Origin: SKPS01 sp964469215
GTDB taxonomy: Bacteria; Bacteroidota; Bacteroidia; Bacteroidales; SKPS01
Length of the DNA stretch: 64,000 nucleotides
Direction of reading: 5' to 3'
Assembly (NCBI GenBank): GCA_964469215.1
Contig: CAYXYB010000016.1
Span: 1 to 64,000 of the forward strand
Notes under the pieces: model-generated
Seen by the model: only the letters and a program-made list of their open reading frames with translations
Databases searched by the model: none
What the model was told of the DNA's origin: nothing
Made by a program: the position numbers and the translations under genes
In this document: piece after piece, positions 1 through 11,464 of the stretch
Numbering within the stretch: position 1 is the first letter of the stretch
How the letters are laid out: every line of letters starts with the position of its first letter

Positions 1-145
1 GGCTTGCTTCACTCGCTGTTCAGAGCTCGGCTCTCTTCGTTCGCGTTCAGGGTTCGTTGCACTCTATTCGCTCGTGCGTTCAGGGTTCGAGGTGGCCGTA
101 ACATAACTCATAACTATTCACTCATAACTCATTACAGATGTCACC
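1..145. repeat. Intergenic degenerate repeat upstream of giant gene 1
   Basis: This gene-free leader opens with GGCTTGCTTCAC, which recurs at 11496-11507 in the next spacer. It is then full of TTCGCTC/GTTCAGGGTTCG variants. Positions 100-135 hold repeated ACTCATAACT words just before the start codon at 146. The last 90 bp do not resemble the conserved leader found before giant genes 2 and 3, so this copy has a different promoter or has lost it. I see no convincing -7 box. An open frame here (4-252) overlaps the real gene and looks spurious. Confidence 0.55.
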
Positions 146-3100
146 ATGAAACTTATCTGTATTTTAGTGATCGGCTTGCTGATGAGTTCAGTGGCATACG
201 GCCAGACGTTACTGTTTTCGGAAAATTTCGAGTCAAACACTTTAGCCGATAGTATCAACCATGTTGGTACCGGTACCTGGGGAAAGAGTTCCATACTCTT
301 CAGTGAGGGTGCGATGAGTGATTCGCTCAGGATACCAAATCCGGGTGACAGTGTTGCTGTGACCACCTTCAGTTTCAGCACCACAGGCAGTTCGTTTGTG
401 ATGCTCTATTTTGATCACATCTGTAAGATTGAGTTTTTCGATGCAGGGGAGATATTTGTATCAAACAGCAATGGAGCCAACTGGACAAAGCTCACCGGGG
501 CACAATATCTCGGCCCGGGTTTGTTCACTTCGGCAATGGGTGACAAGTTCACTTCGACAACTTATCTTGACTGGCTGCCGGGTACAACATCCACACCATT
601 GAATTCGTGGTGGAAATCGGAGATCTTCGACATATCATCACTTGTGGGGAATGCACCTCAGGTGCTGGTGAGGTTTGTATTGCGCGATAATAACAACGGC
701 ACTCAGTTCGAGAATTCGGGGTGGTTTATTGACAATATTAGGGTCGTTGGAGCTTTATCGGAGCTTAAACCGCCCATAATAACCATGGTTACACCTGTTT
801 TGCCTGATACTGTTTTCACCACAGGACCCCATGTGATCAATGCCAACATCACGGATTCTTCAGGAGTTGATACGGCATATATTGTTTATGCAGCCAACGC
901 AGGAGCGCCTGATACTGTGCCGATGACAAACGTTTCGGGTTCGTTGTACACAGGAACCATACCCGCATACACTTTTGGTACTCTGATATGTTACAGGATA
1001 GTAGCCATTGACGGATCGGTGGCACATAACCCGGGATATTTGCCTGCCTCAGGGTGTAAGGATCTTCAGATATTGTTAGGCCCTTCGATAGTGACGATAG
1101 GCACGGATACCATTACTAATCTTAACACAGGTTACCCGGCTCCCTATGGCAACTGGTACTGGGGTGCAAGACATCAGTTTTTAATACCTGTTTCAGAATT
1201 AATTGACAGGGGGATGGTGCCCGGGCAGATCATCTCACTTGGTTTCGATGTAGTTGCCATACAGGGAACCCCGTTGCAGAACTTCACCATCAAGATGGGT
1301 CATACCACCCAGACGGTACTTACATCCGTTTTTTTTCAACCAATGACCACCGTATATTCAGTTCCAACCTACACCGAAACAACTGGCTGGAATACACATA
1401 CATTCCAGACACCTTTTACATGGAACGGAAAGGACAATCTGGTGATAGAAACCTGTTTCAACAACAGTTCATACACTTTCAATGCAGTGGTTAGGCAGAC
1501 AGGTACTACCTATGCTTCATCATCATTTTATTTTCAGGATGTAGCACCGGTATGTTCTACTATGTCAGGTGCCACCACGGCCAATCAGCGACCCAACATA
1601 CAGCTTGGGATACCACCTTCGAAGGTGCCATCTGATGCAGGGGTGTCTCAGATAGATTCACCTGTCGGAATAGTTCCTGCCAATTCAAACATTAACATCA
1701 ACATACATGTAAAGAACTACGGCCTTGACACCCTTAAAAAGGCCACCATATTATACTCACTGAATGGTGTAACCCAGCCACCTTATATTTGGACAGGTAC
1801 CTTGCCACATGGTGTGTCATCACAGCTTTTAACGATAGGGACAGTTAATGTTCCTCCGGGTGTACATGTTTTAAAAGCGTGGACATCCATGCCCAACGAC
1901 ACTGTTGACTTCAATCCGCTGAATGACACCTGCAAAGTGAACTTTTATGCGTGCTCTCAGATCCTGAACGGAACATATACAGTCGGAGGTGCAGGAGCAG
2001 ACTTTGCAGATCTGAACTCAGCGTTCCTGGGATTGTACAACTGCGGCATAGGCGGACCTGTTGAGTTTTTAATAGCACCAGGCACCTATTCAGGGCAGTG
2101 GGAGTTTACCGATATACCGGGAATCAGTCCTGTAAATACTGTTACCTTCAGGTCATCAACAAACAATCGCAACGATGTAATATTGATCCCCGCTGCAGGG
2201 GTCACGAGCAATTATGTTGTAAGGTTTAATGGTGCCAGATATATCATGTTTAAAAACATTACAATAAGGTCTTCAAATCTTTCTGTTGGAAGGATTGTGG
2301 AGTTTATGGGAAACTGTGAACATATCACCATTGATAGTTGCTTTCTTGAGGCTCCTGTAACAACAAGCAGTACATCGGTTCCTGTCTATTCCTCAACAAG
2401 TGCCGATTATAATATAACAATCAGTAATTCAACGCTGAAGGGTGGGTATTACGGAGTTTATTATTATACAATCTCAACAAACAGGAAGGTGAAATTCAAT
2501 CTGTTGAACAACAATATAATTGATTTCTACTTCTACGGTATTTATACCTTTTATACCGATTCGTTGAATATTGAAGGGAATTATTTATCAAATCACAGTT
2601 CTTCAGGAGTATTATACCCTGCTTACATCGGATACACCACAGGTTGGGGTTCGATTAGCAAAAACAGGATCGTTTCAACCAATACAAGCACTAATTACGG
2701 GTTATTTATTGCCTACAAACAGGCAGCATCAACCGATCCGTTGGTGGTGAGCAATAATTTCATAAGCCAGTCGGGTAATCCAACAGGTACTATCTATTCT
2801 ATTTATGTTGTGGGGTCAAACTATGTTGATTTTTATTTCAACTCTGTTAATGTTGCCGGTGGATCAGCAACTACCGGCAGGCCATTTTTCTTGTCGTCCG
2901 GAGCTGGGATCAACATAGTGAACAACATTTTCTCAAATACGAATGGTGGTTATGCTTACTATGTCAGTACACCTTCAGCTGTGTTGAATTCTGACTACAA
3001 CAATTTCTTCACCAGCGGTCCTTATCTTGCATTCTGGAATACAAACCAGACAAATCTACCAGCCTTAAAATTAGTAACCGGTATGGAGACCAACTCGCAC

Positions 3101-6100
3101 AGTATGAATCCCCCATTTGCGGGCATTCATGACCTGGCACTCACCAACACACTGTTATCAGCCAGGGCGACGACACTTGCAGCAGTACCTGATGACTTTT
3201 TTAGCAATCCACGAGCCTCTTTCCCAACCATTGGTGCACATGAGATTCCTCTGATAGGGAAGGATGCAGGCGTGATAAGTTTTATTACTCCCACATCCCA
3301 GACTATTGTAGCTGAAGCAGCCACTATACCTGTAACTGTAAACATTCAGAATTTCGGAACGGATACACTCACCGGCTTAGATGTGGTTTACAGCGTGAAC
3401 GGAAGCACACCGGTGACCACAACTTTTACCGGTCAGTTGCTGCCATTCCAGATAGCTCCTGTGATATTGCCTTCATTCACATCACCTGCAGGAAATGTGG
3501 ATATCTCTGCCCGGACAGTCCTTCCGAACGATTCGAACATCTTCAACGACTCGGTAACCATCACATATTTTGCTACTCCGTTCACTGATGGAATGCTTAC
3601 CAGGATTCTCCCTGTTAATGAGGGTTGCGGAATTGGACTGAATACCATAAGGATAAGGATCAGGAATGCCGGAGCAACTCAGATAACCGGAAATATTGAT
3701 GTTTCATACAGGTTGAAAGGGGATACGGCAATTGTAACAGAAACAACAAGTGGGCCTATTGCCATAAATGACAGCATTCTGTTTATATTTTCAACTCTTG
3801 CCGATTTTTCAACCCCTGTGGATTCAACATTTATTGTTGAAGCATGGGTGAAGGTACCCGGTGACAACATATATAATAATGATACGGCAACTCTTGAAGT
3901 ATTGTCATTGAGGATCCCTTCGCCTCCGATAGTATCTGACACCACTATTCCCTATGCCGGTTTTGTAACATTATTTGCACAAAGCCTTGATTCTGTTTAC
4001 TGGTATGATTCTGATTCTGCATCTGCTGAATTAATCAAGGGGGCTTATTATACCACACCTGTGCTGTTCGACACAACCATTTACTGGGTGGAGGCAGTTT
4101 CTGCTTTCGGCCATCCTGAGTCTTTGTTTTTAGGCCCGCATGTCAGCGATTATGCGACTACCCATACCGGAGGATTTCACTTTACTGCTCCTGTAGATAT
4201 GGTAATCACTGAGTTGAGGGTTCCGGCCACAGTTGTTGCTAGCCCGCAATACATTCAAGTTGTAAAGTTCGATGGTTACCCGCAGGGATTTCCTGCAGTA
4301 AACACTTTTTCCACACTTGCATATCTTGCCAATGCTCCTTATGGAATCTTTCATAAGGTGAATATTCCCGTTTCGGCCGGAGATGAAATAGGCATTATTG
4401 GTGCCGTAAATTCAGCCGGTACCACAATGAACAACTCTTTCGGACAGTCTCAGGTTCCTTCATCAATTGGCGGTATACCTGTTGTTTTGACACGTATTGA
4501 ATACCAGAACTCTTTGGTTTCCGGACCTGCCCCTTCAGGAGCGATCAGTTTGCAGGCGTCAGCAGGTATAGTAAGGGTGGAAATGAACTTTATGCTTGGA
4601 GCAGGAGGTTGTACCGGTATAAGGGTCCCTTTATCAGTAAATATGGATGATATTCCCCCTTATGATATCGGAATATCAGAGCTTCAGGTAAAGCAGGGGT
4701 GTGCTCTGCACAACGAGCCCGTTACGATAAAGGTGTACAACCAGGGTACAGATACCCTGAAGGGGGGTGCAACAGCTTCATTTCGTGTTAACAATAACCC
4801 ATGGGTTATAGCAGAAACAATACCTGATACCATTACGCCGGGCAAAGGGATTTTCTACACATTTAATTCACATGCGGACCTCACAGCACCATTAACCAGC
4901 GATACTATATTCAAAATCAAGGCCCGGGTGGATATTCCGGGGGATCCCTATAAGGTGAATGACACAATTGTACAAGATTCGGTTTTCTCACTTATGACTC
5001 CTGCAACACCAGTTGTAGTTTCACCTGTAAACATATCATACAACTCTTTTGCTGCTTTAAGCGCAACAGGTATGGGTTCAGTTTACTGGTATCCTTCGCA
5101 ATTTTCCACGGTTCATCTGGATACCGGCAACACATTTATTACACCGGTGTTATGGGACACAACAACATACTGGGCAGGGACAAAAATCGTATCGGAGTTG
5201 ACAGGCACAGCCGAATCGGGTAATGGTACTATAACCAACCTTAACACTGCATACCCTTCACCCTATGGCAACAGGTACCGGGGATCGAGACATCAGTTCC
5301 TGATACCCGCCGCTGAGCTGGTGGCGGCAGGTTTAATACCGGGTCAGATAACTTCACTGGGGTTCAACGTTGCCCAGGCTCAGGGAACTCCACTTCAGAA
5401 TTTTACAATCAAAATAGGGCACACCTCACTCACCTCCATGCCGTCAACTTTTGTGGGTAATCTTACGACAGTATATAGCGTACCATGGTACACTGATATC
5501 AATGGCTGGAATAACCACATGTTCCAGTCTCCGTTCGTATGGAATGGTACCGGTAATATCATAATAGAGACCTGTTTCAACAACAACACACAGACCTATA
5601 ACGCCAGTGTATATCAGAGTGCAACGGCATATTACGCAACTTTGTATTATAGCGGTGATATCTCAACCGTCTGCTCAACCGGTTCAGGCACAACGATTCC
5701 ACAACGGCCAAACATCAGGCTTAATTTTAAGAATTACATAGAGAGTTGCGAGAGCACACGGGTACCTATACAGATAAACACCTCAACGCCTCCACTGGTG
5801 GATGCCGGGATAGAGGAGATGGTAAACCCTTACATCAATGCCGCATCAAATGTTTCTCATCCGATACAGGTTAAACTCAAAAATTTCGGATCAGACACTC
5901 TGATTGCCACCAACATTGTCTGGAGTATTAATAATGTGGTACAAGATACGGTATCATGGACAGGGACTCTACCCTGGGGTGTATCACAGGTTATAACCAT
6001 TGATACGATGGTATTCCCAGGTGGATATTATTGCATCAGGGTATGGACATTATTGCCCAACGCTGTGCCTGATACAGTTCCACTGAACGACTCTGCAAGT

Positions 6101-9100
6101 CACTGTTTTAATGCTTGTCACTCCGGTATTTACACCATTGGCCCTGCAGCCACGGGTGCATGGCATTACAATACATTTAACCAGGCACTCGCTGCCCTAC
6201 AGTCTGATGGTATCTGCGGGCATGTGATCTTTGAGGTGCAGCCGGGTATCTATTCCGAACAGCTTACAATACCTGAGATACCGGGGGTTGGTCAGAACCA
6301 GACAGTAACTTTCCGTGGTTCAACAGGTGACAGCACTCTGGTTACTCTGCAATACACAACAGCCGGTGTGGCAGATTACTGGACATTAAGGCTGAACGGA
6401 GCAGACTGGTTCAGGTTTGAGAAGATGACTATCAAGGGTCTTGGATCGTCATTTGCGCGGGCTGTTGAGTTTATTGCCGGTGCACACAACAACATCATCA
6501 GCAATTGTCTGATAGAGGTTCCGGTTGGCACTTCCAGCCAACTTGTCCCTGTATACAGCCCATCAACAAGCAATGATAACTACAACAAGTTACTAAACAA
6601 CTGCATAAAGAACGGCTACTACGGGATACAATGGAATGGTATGAGCACAACAAATCTTCAGAAGGGAAACATTTTTGAGGGCAACTTAATAGAGGGGTTC
6701 TACTACTATGGGGCTTATCTGTACAGTCAGGATTCACTGGTATTTAATAATAATACAGTAAGAAATCTTACAGGCTTTGCCGACGGATATGGCATTTATG
6801 CAGCCTACTGCCAAAACGATATCAGGATCCTCAAGAACAGAGTGGAGCTTGCTCCTGCCGGCACGTTGTATGGGGGCATCTACATGTATTACTGTTCAGG
6901 CACAACAGCACGTCGTGGGTTGATTGCCAACAACTTCGTATCGGTCATTGGTACAAACATTTCTGCAGTCCAATATGCAATACGCCTTTATTACTCTAAT
7001 CAACAGGATCTGATGTTCAACTCGGTGAATGTGAGCTCAGGTGCCGGTACCTCACGCGCAATTGATATTTATTACGGAACAGGCAATAACATACAGAGCA
7101 ACCATGGGCGCATCACATCGGGTGGTTATGCATTTTATGTCACATCGGGCACAGCAGTAAACATATCGAACCACAATAACTGGTGGAGCAGTGCAGGTAA
7201 TTTTGCTTTTTGGGAAGGTAATTGTCCGACTTTAGCCTTGCTGCAGTTATACAGTAATAAGGAGGGTAACTCACATAATCTCAATGTTCCGTTTGTGTCT
7301 GATACAGATCTTCATATTATGAGTTCAAATCTTACCGCCAGGGCACAATACAGTGCAAGGGTAACTGACGATATTGATGATGAGCCCCGTTCTGCGCTGC
7401 CGACGATAGGTGCGGACGAAGTTCCGCTGATACCAAAGGATGCCGCAGTAACTGCGATATTATCACCGGGAACCAATACAAGTGAGGGGCAGGTTTATCC
7501 TGTTCAGGTAATTGTAACCAACTACGGTACAGACACAATCTATCCGAATATTTTAACCATACAATACACTGTAAATGCGGGCACACCTGTCTCAGTGGTT
7601 TACACTGGAGCACCAATTCCGTCGCTTGGATCAGCAACAGTTTCACTGCCTTCAATGACATCACCGGCAGGGAGTTCAGTGATATGTGCAATAACCGTTT
7701 TGCCGGGCGACAGTAACCTGTTCAATGATGAATTTTGTAAATCATTCTTTGCAACACCGGTAAATGATGCAATGGTAAGCAGGATAGTGGGGCTCAGAGA
7801 TGGATGTAACATCGGCACTGACACGATCAGTATCTGGGTCAGGAATCTTGGAGTCAATCCGATCAATAGCCCGGTTTCGTCGACAGTGACCGTAAGTTAC
7901 CGTGTAAAACCGACGGCACCTGTTGTAACTCAAGCTTTCACTCCGGTATTAATGCCGAACGACAGTGTAATGTTCCACTTCAGCACCCTTGCAGATTTAA
8001 GTGTTACGACAGTTGACGATACCTTCAGGGTCAAGGTCTGGATTGATCTTCAGGGGGATAATGTGAAGTATAACGATACTGCTCATTCTGAGGTTATATC
8101 ACTTCATATACCTCTTCCACCTCTGGTCAGTGACACTACAATCCCTTATGCTACCCCGGTGACCCTTCATGCACAGAGTTCTGACAGCGTTCAATGGTTT
8201 GCTCAGGATACTGCAACCATTGAGCTATTCAAAGGAGCATATTTTACAACACCGGCGCTATTTTCCGGCACTACATATTGGGTTCAGGCGGCTTCAGGAT
8301 ATTTTGCATCCTCAGGACCTTATTTTCCGGGAGTAAACATTGCACCACAGGCGACAGCAACAGCCACCATATGTAACTCGGGACCATGCAGCGCTTTAAA
8401 TGACCTGAATTCGGGAGCCTGTGGCATGCAGCAGATGTGGGTATCAACAACAACACCACCCAGCATAGTCCCTCATGTTGAATGGATTGATTTTGAATGG
8501 CCTGCCGATGTTTCAGTTGACGGTATGAGAATTCATAATGGTCAAAGCAACACCAGGCTTCTAACCGGTGCGACTCTGTACAAATGGGAGGCAGGCAACT
8601 GGGTTAGTTTCCATACTTTCGGCAACCTGCCAATGCAATGTAATAATACTGTTCCGTTCCCGTTGGTTACAACAAAGAAACTCAGGATCACATCCTTTCA
8701 GATGACCGGTACGGGTCAGCAATCCAATCCGAATTTCAGAGAGATAGAGATTTTTGAGGCTTTGGCTTCAGGGTGTATTGGTGTTCGTGCCCCGCTTAAT
8801 GTCACCGTGTTGAATCCTGTTCCTTGTAATGTTGGTGTAAGTGCAATTTTATATCCTGTATCAGCAATAAACATGACATCACAAGAAACGGTTACGGTAA
8901 AGGTTGATAATTATGGAACTGTTTCTCAAAGCAATATCCCTGTCAGCTTTCAGATCGACAACCAACCGGCGGTTAACGAAACAATTACAGCAACAGTCGG
9001 TTCCAACAGTTCTATCAACTTCACCTTTGGTACTAAAGCAGATCTCTCGATTTCGGGTAATACATACCAGCTAAGGGTCTGGACAGGATTATCATGTGAC

Positions 9101-11464
9101 AGTATTGATCAAAACGATACATCATCGAAGTATGTGACTAACCTGTTACCTGTCTATTGCAACTCCACGGCCACCAGTGCTTTGTTCCAGGAGATCACAA
9201 ATATAACCATCGACACTCTGTTCAGTAATACTTCACCCGCCATAGGGGCAATGTACACCAACTATTCCAATACAGTTTTGCCACCGACACTTTTACCGGG
9301 AATAACATATCCTATGAGTATCACATCAGGTTTTGCTCCCGGAGCCAGCACACAGTATTCATCCTGGGTCAAGGTGTGGATCGATCTGAACCGTGATGGT
9401 ATTTTTGATCAGATGACTGAAGAGGTGTTCAGTCAGGCAACCATATCCAACACTACTGTAGCAGCCAACATACAAATACCCTTTACTGCAATGCATGGCA
9501 TAACGATGATGCGGGTGGTGCTGGATCGGACCATGGTGCCAGTAGATGTAACACCGTGCGGAATATATGATTTTGGTGAAACTGAGGATTACCTGATAAC
9601 AATTGCACCTCAGGCACCTTGTGATGCAGGTGTTATTAAGATCATATCGCCACCCTCCATATCACAAGCAGGTGTGTCGCATACGGTATGGGTGAAGTTC
9701 ATGAACTTCGGCAGTGACCCTATTGCACCGGGTGCTTTATCAATTGCATACAGGCTGAATAGTGGCACGCCGGTGGTTGTTGCATACCCTTCAGGGTTGC
9801 CACCCGGTGGTACAGACAGCATTCAGATGCCGGGTTTCATTCTGCCGATGGGCAACAACACCTTGTGTGTATATACAATTCTCGCCTGTGATAGTATCAT
9901 GCTTAATGATGAGATATGTATGGGTGTTTACGGCCGGTACTTTGCAGGCCTGCCGTTTTTCGACAATTTCGAGACCGGCAATAACTGGTACAAGCCTGCC
10001 GCATCACAAAACTGGCAGTACGGCATTCCTTCGGCAAACACCATAAATAGTGCTTATTCAGGAACAAAGGCTTTGGTGACGAAACTTGCCGGCGACTACA
10101 CCAATAATGCCGATGAATATATTTATACTCCGGCATTCAGCTTTTTAGGTCTTGGAGCTACGGATACCATCACTTTGAGTTTTTATCACTGGTGTGATAT
10201 GGTATCTCCCGGAGATTTCGGCAGGGTGCAGTACAGCACCAACGGAGGGCAGAGCTGGGTCACTCTTGGGAATGTCGGGGATCTGAGCGGCACCAACTGG
10301 TACAATATCTTCCTTGCAGGGCAGAGCTACTTCAGTCATCTTAACTCAGGGTGGATGTATTCGGCTTACAAACTCGACCCAAATGCAGTAAATGGAAAAT
10401 CCGAGGTACAGTTCCGGTTCCATTTCAAATCCGGCCCATCGGGAACGGCCAACGGATGGGCAATAGATGATTTCAGGCTGTCGCTGCCTGTTGTACCTAA
10501 CGATGTTGGAGCAACGGCCATACAAATGCCACTTAATGATACAACAGTGGGGTCAATGGTGAATGTAAGCATCGAAATTACCAACTTCGGTACCAGCAGT
10601 CAGAGCCTAATTCCGGTAGAGTTAAGGATGAACGGCAGCCTTGTTTCTGCTGAGTCCTGGACAGGGATGATCTTCAGCAATGATACAGTAAAATATACCT
10701 TTACCCTGCCTGTTATCATACCATCAACACCCTATAGCTTGTGTGTCCGCACTGTATTGCCGAATGATGCTTTTTCGATTAATGATCAGACATGCAGGAA
10801 CTTCAATTCAATACCTGCCAATATTGATGTCGGGATAGCGCATATATTGTCCCCTTTACCCGACAATACAGGCAGGATATGTTTTTATGAGGCAGCATCA
10901 CACCCCTGGTATGCATTTCCGGTAACTGTGAGCCTCAAGAACTATGGGGTTAATAATCAGACGAGTATACCTATCAGCTACACGTTTTTCAATGGAGGTC
11001 AGGTAAATAACCAGACATGGACAGGCACGCTGGCTTACGGTGATTCGGTGGTGGTATTGCTGAACATCCTGTTCAAGCCAAACCTTGGTGCACAGAAGTT
11101 GTGCGTTGAGACTGAACTCACGGGGGACTCTGTTTTTGCCAACAACAAGGCCTGCAGGACATACACCGGGGTTACCTGTATAGGTATTGAAGATGGTGAT
11201 GATTTTGTCTTCACTTTGAAGCAGAACATTCCCAACCCTGCAAAGGGTGTTACCCTCATCGGATACTCAGTTCCACAGGGAGGCATTGTCAACTTTGGCC
11301 TTGTGAATATGGTGGGCCAGGTTATGCAGACAGAGAGCTACACTGTTGAGACCGGTAGCCATCAGATAGAACTTGATGTTACAACTCTTGCAGCAGGTGT
11401 CTACTACTACTTTGTGGAATATGAAGGCCGGCGGTTGACAAGGAAGATGGTGGTGGGCAGGTAG
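146..11464 (+). CDS. Giant multidomain T9SS-secreted adhesin-like protein, copy 1
   Basis: A 3772-residue secreted protein. A signal peptide (residues 1-20, ending AYGQ) is followed by a jelly-roll/MAM-like domain (20-203) ending in FIDNIRV. A module with the signature YPAPYGNWYWGARHQF lies at about 314-491 and recurs at about 1692-1875. Two right-handed beta-helix (pectin-lyase-like) regions lie at about 602-1031 and 1993-2428. Roughly ten CARDB-like sandwiches begin DAGV/NDVG. Ig-like linkers have the pattern PPxVSDTTIPYA. There is a discoidin-like module (about 2725-2876), a GEVED domain (about 3002-3155, ending GETEDYLITI), a second MAM-like domain (about 3269-3450), and a type A sorting tail (3687-3772: NIPNPAKG ... 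AAGVYYYFVEYEG ... KMVVGR). By family knowledge the tail directs export through T9SS and attachment to the cell surface. An adhesive or matrix role is inference. No catalytic motif was recognised. It has about 650 more residues than its two neighbours. Confidence 0.9.
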   Translation: MKLICILVIGLLMSSVAYGQTLLFSENFESNTLADSINHVGTGTWGKSSILFSEGAMSDSLRIPNPGDSVAVTTFSFSTTGSSFVMLYFDHICKIEFFDAGEIFVSNSNGANWTKLTGAQYLGPGLFTSAMGDKFTSTTYLDWLPGTTSTPLNSWWKSEIFDISSLVGNAPQVLVRFVLRDNNNGTQFENSGWFIDNIRVVGALSELKPPIITMVTPVLPDTVFTTGPHVINANITDSSGVDTAYIVYAANAGAPDTVPMTNVSGSLYTGTIPAYTFGTLICYRIVAIDGSVAHNPGYLPASGCKDLQILLGPSIVTIGTDTITNLNTGYPAPYGNWYWGARHQFLIPVSELIDRGMVPGQIISLGFDVVAIQGTPLQNFTIKMGHTTQTVLTSVFFQPMTTVYSVPTYTETTGWNTHTFQTPFTWNGKDNLVIETCFNNSSYTFNAVVRQTGTTYASSSFYFQDVAPVCSTMSGATTANQRPNIQLGIPPSKVPSDAGVSQIDSPVGIVPANSNININIHVKNYGLDTLKKATILYSLNGVTQPPYIWTGTLPHGVSSQLLTIGTVNVPPGVHVLKAWTSMPNDTVDFNPLNDTCKVNFYACSQILNGTYTVGGAGADFADLNSAFLGLYNCGIGGPVEFLIAPGTYSGQWEFTDIPGISPVNTVTFRSSTNNRNDVILIPAAGVTSNYVVRFNGARYIMFKNITIRSSNLSVGRIVEFMGNCEHITIDSCFLEAPVTTSSTSVPVYSSTSADYNITISNSTLKGGYYGVYYYTISTNRKVKFNLLNNNIIDFYFYGIYTFYTDSLNIEGNYLSNHSSSGVLYPAYIGYTTGWGSISKNRIVSTNTSTNYGLFIAYKQAASTDPLVVSNNFISQSGNPTGTIYSIYVVGSNYVDFYFNSVNVAGGSATTGRPFFLSSGAGINIVNNIFSNTNGGYAYYVSTPSAVLNSDYNNFFTSGPYLAFWNTNQTNLPALKLVTGMETNSHSMNPPFAGIHDLALTNTLLSARATTLAAVPDDFFSNPRASFPTIGAHEIPLIGKDAGVISFITPTSQTIVAEAATIPVTVNIQNFGTDTLTGLDVVYSVNGSTPVTTTFTGQLLPFQIAPVILPSFTSPAGNVDISARTVLPNDSNIFNDSVTITYFATPFTDGMLTRILPVNEGCGIGLNTIRIRIRNAGATQITGNIDVSYRLKGDTAIVTETTSGPIAINDSILFIFSTLADFSTPVDSTFIVEAWVKVPGDNIYNNDTATLEVLSLRIPSPPIVSDTTIPYAGFVTLFAQSLDSVYWYDSDSASAELIKGAYYTTPVLFDTTIYWVEAVSAFGHPESLFLGPHVSDYATTHTGGFHFTAPVDMVITELRVPATVVASPQYIQVVKFDGYPQGFPAVNTFSTLAYLANAPYGIFHKVNIPVSAGDEIGIIGAVNSAGTTMNNSFGQSQVPSSIGGIPVVLTRIEYQNSLVSGPAPSGAISLQASAGIVRVEMNFMLGAGGCTGIRVPLSVNMDDIPPYDIGISELQVKQGCALHNEPVTIKVYNQGTDTLKGGATASFRVNNNPWVIAETIPDTITPGKGIFYTFNSHADLTAPLTSDTIFKIKARVDIPGDPYKVNDTIVQDSVFSLMTPATPVVVSPVNISYNSFAALSATGMGSVYWYPSQFSTVHLDTGNTFITPVLWDTTTYWAGTKIVSELTGTAESGNGTITNLNTAYPSPYGNRYRGSRHQFLIPAAELVAAGLIPGQITSLGFNVAQAQGTPLQNFTIKIGHTSLTSMPSTFVGNLTTVYSVPWYTDINGWNNHMFQSPFVWNGTGNIIIETCFNNNTQTYNASVYQSATAYYATLYYSGDISTVCSTGSGTTIPQRPNIRLNFKNYIESCESTRVPIQINTSTPPLVDAGIEEMVNPYINAASNVSHPIQVKLKNFGSDTLIATNIVWSINNVVQDTVSWTGTLPWGVSQVITIDTMVFPGGYYCIRVWTLLPNAVPDTVPLNDSASHCFNACHSGIYTIGPAATGAWHYNTFNQALAALQSDGICGHVIFEVQPGIYSEQLTIPEIPGVGQNQTVTFRGSTGDSTLVTLQYTTAGVADYWTLRLNGADWFRFEKMTIKGLGSSFARAVEFIAGAHNNIISNCLIEVPVGTSSQLVPVYSPSTSNDNYNKLLNNCIKNGYYGIQWNGMSTTNLQKGNIFEGNLIEGFYYYGAYLYSQDSLVFNNNTVRNLTGFADGYGIYAAYCQNDIRILKNRVELAPAGTLYGGIYMYYCSGTTARRGLIANNFVSVIGTNISAVQYAIRLYYSNQQDLMFNSVNVSSGAGTSRAIDIYYGTGNNIQSNHGRITSGGYAFYVTSGTAVNISNHNNWWSSAGNFAFWEGNCPTLALLQLYSNKEGNSHNLNVPFVSDTDLHIMSSNLTARAQYSARVTDDIDDEPRSALPTIGADEVPLIPKDAAVTAILSPGTNTSEGQVYPVQVIVTNYGTDTIYPNILTIQYTVNAGTPVSVVYTGAPIPSLGSATVSLPSMTSPAGSSVICAITVLPGDSNLFNDEFCKSFFATPVNDAMVSRIVGLRDGCNIGTDTISIWVRNLGVNPINSPVSSTVTVSYRVKPTAPVVTQAFTPVLMPNDSVMFHFSTLADLSVTTVDDTFRVKVWIDLQGDNVKYNDTAHSEVISLHIPLPPLVSDTTIPYATPVTLHAQSSDSVQWFAQDTATIELFKGAYFTTPALFSGTTYWVQAASGYFASSGPYFPGVNIAPQATATATICNSGPCSALNDLNSGACGMQQMWVSTTTPPSIVPHVEWIDFEWPADVSVDGMRIHNGQSNTRLLTGATLYKWEAGNWVSFHTFGNLPMQCNNTVPFPLVTTKKLRITSFQMTGTGQQSNPNFREIEIFEALASGCIGVRAPLNVTVLNPVPCNVGVSAILYPVSAINMTSQETVTVKVDNYGTVSQSNIPVSFQIDNQPAVNETITATVGSNSSINFTFGTKADLSISGNTYQLRVWTGLSCDSIDQNDTSSKYVTNLLPVYCNSTATSALFQEITNITIDTLFSNTSPAIGAMYTNYSNTVLPPTLLPGITYPMSITSGFAPGASTQYSSWVKVWIDLNRDGIFDQMTEEVFSQATISNTTVAANIQIPFTAMHGITMMRVVLDRTMVPVDVTPCGIYDFGETEDYLITIAPQAPCDAGVIKIISPPSISQAGVSHTVWVKFMNFGSDPIAPGALSIAYRLNSGTPVVVAYPSGLPPGGTDSIQMPGFILPMGNNTLCVYTILACDSIMLNDEICMGVYGRYFAGLPFFDNFETGNNWYKPAASQNWQYGIPSANTINSAYSGTKALVTKLAGDYTNNADEYIYTPAFSFLGLGATDTITLSFYHWCDMVSPGDFGRVQYSTNGGQSWVTLGNVGDLSGTNWYNIFLAGQSYFSHLNSGWMYSAYKLDPNAVNGKSEVQFRFHFKSGPSGTANGWAIDDFRLSLPVVPNDVGATAIQMPLNDTTVGSMVNVSIEITNFGTSSQSLIPVELRMNGSLVSAESWTGMIFSNDTVKYTFTLPVIIPSTPYSLCVRTVLPNDAFSINDQTCRNFNSIPANIDVGIAHILSPLPDNTGRICFYEAASHPWYAFPVTVSLKNYGVNNQTSIPISYTFFNGGQVNNQTWTGTLAYGDSVVVLLNILFKPNLGAQKLCVETELTGDSVFANNKACRTYTGVTCIGIEDGDDFVFTLKQNIPNPAKGVTLIGYSVPQGGIVNFGLVNMVGQVMQTESYTVETGSHQIELDVTTLAAGVYYYFVEYEGRRLTRKMVVGR

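Noticed and set aside
4..252. 82-codon ORF at the left edge
   Set aside because: It is made of translated intergenic repeat plus an out-of-frame part of giant gene 1.
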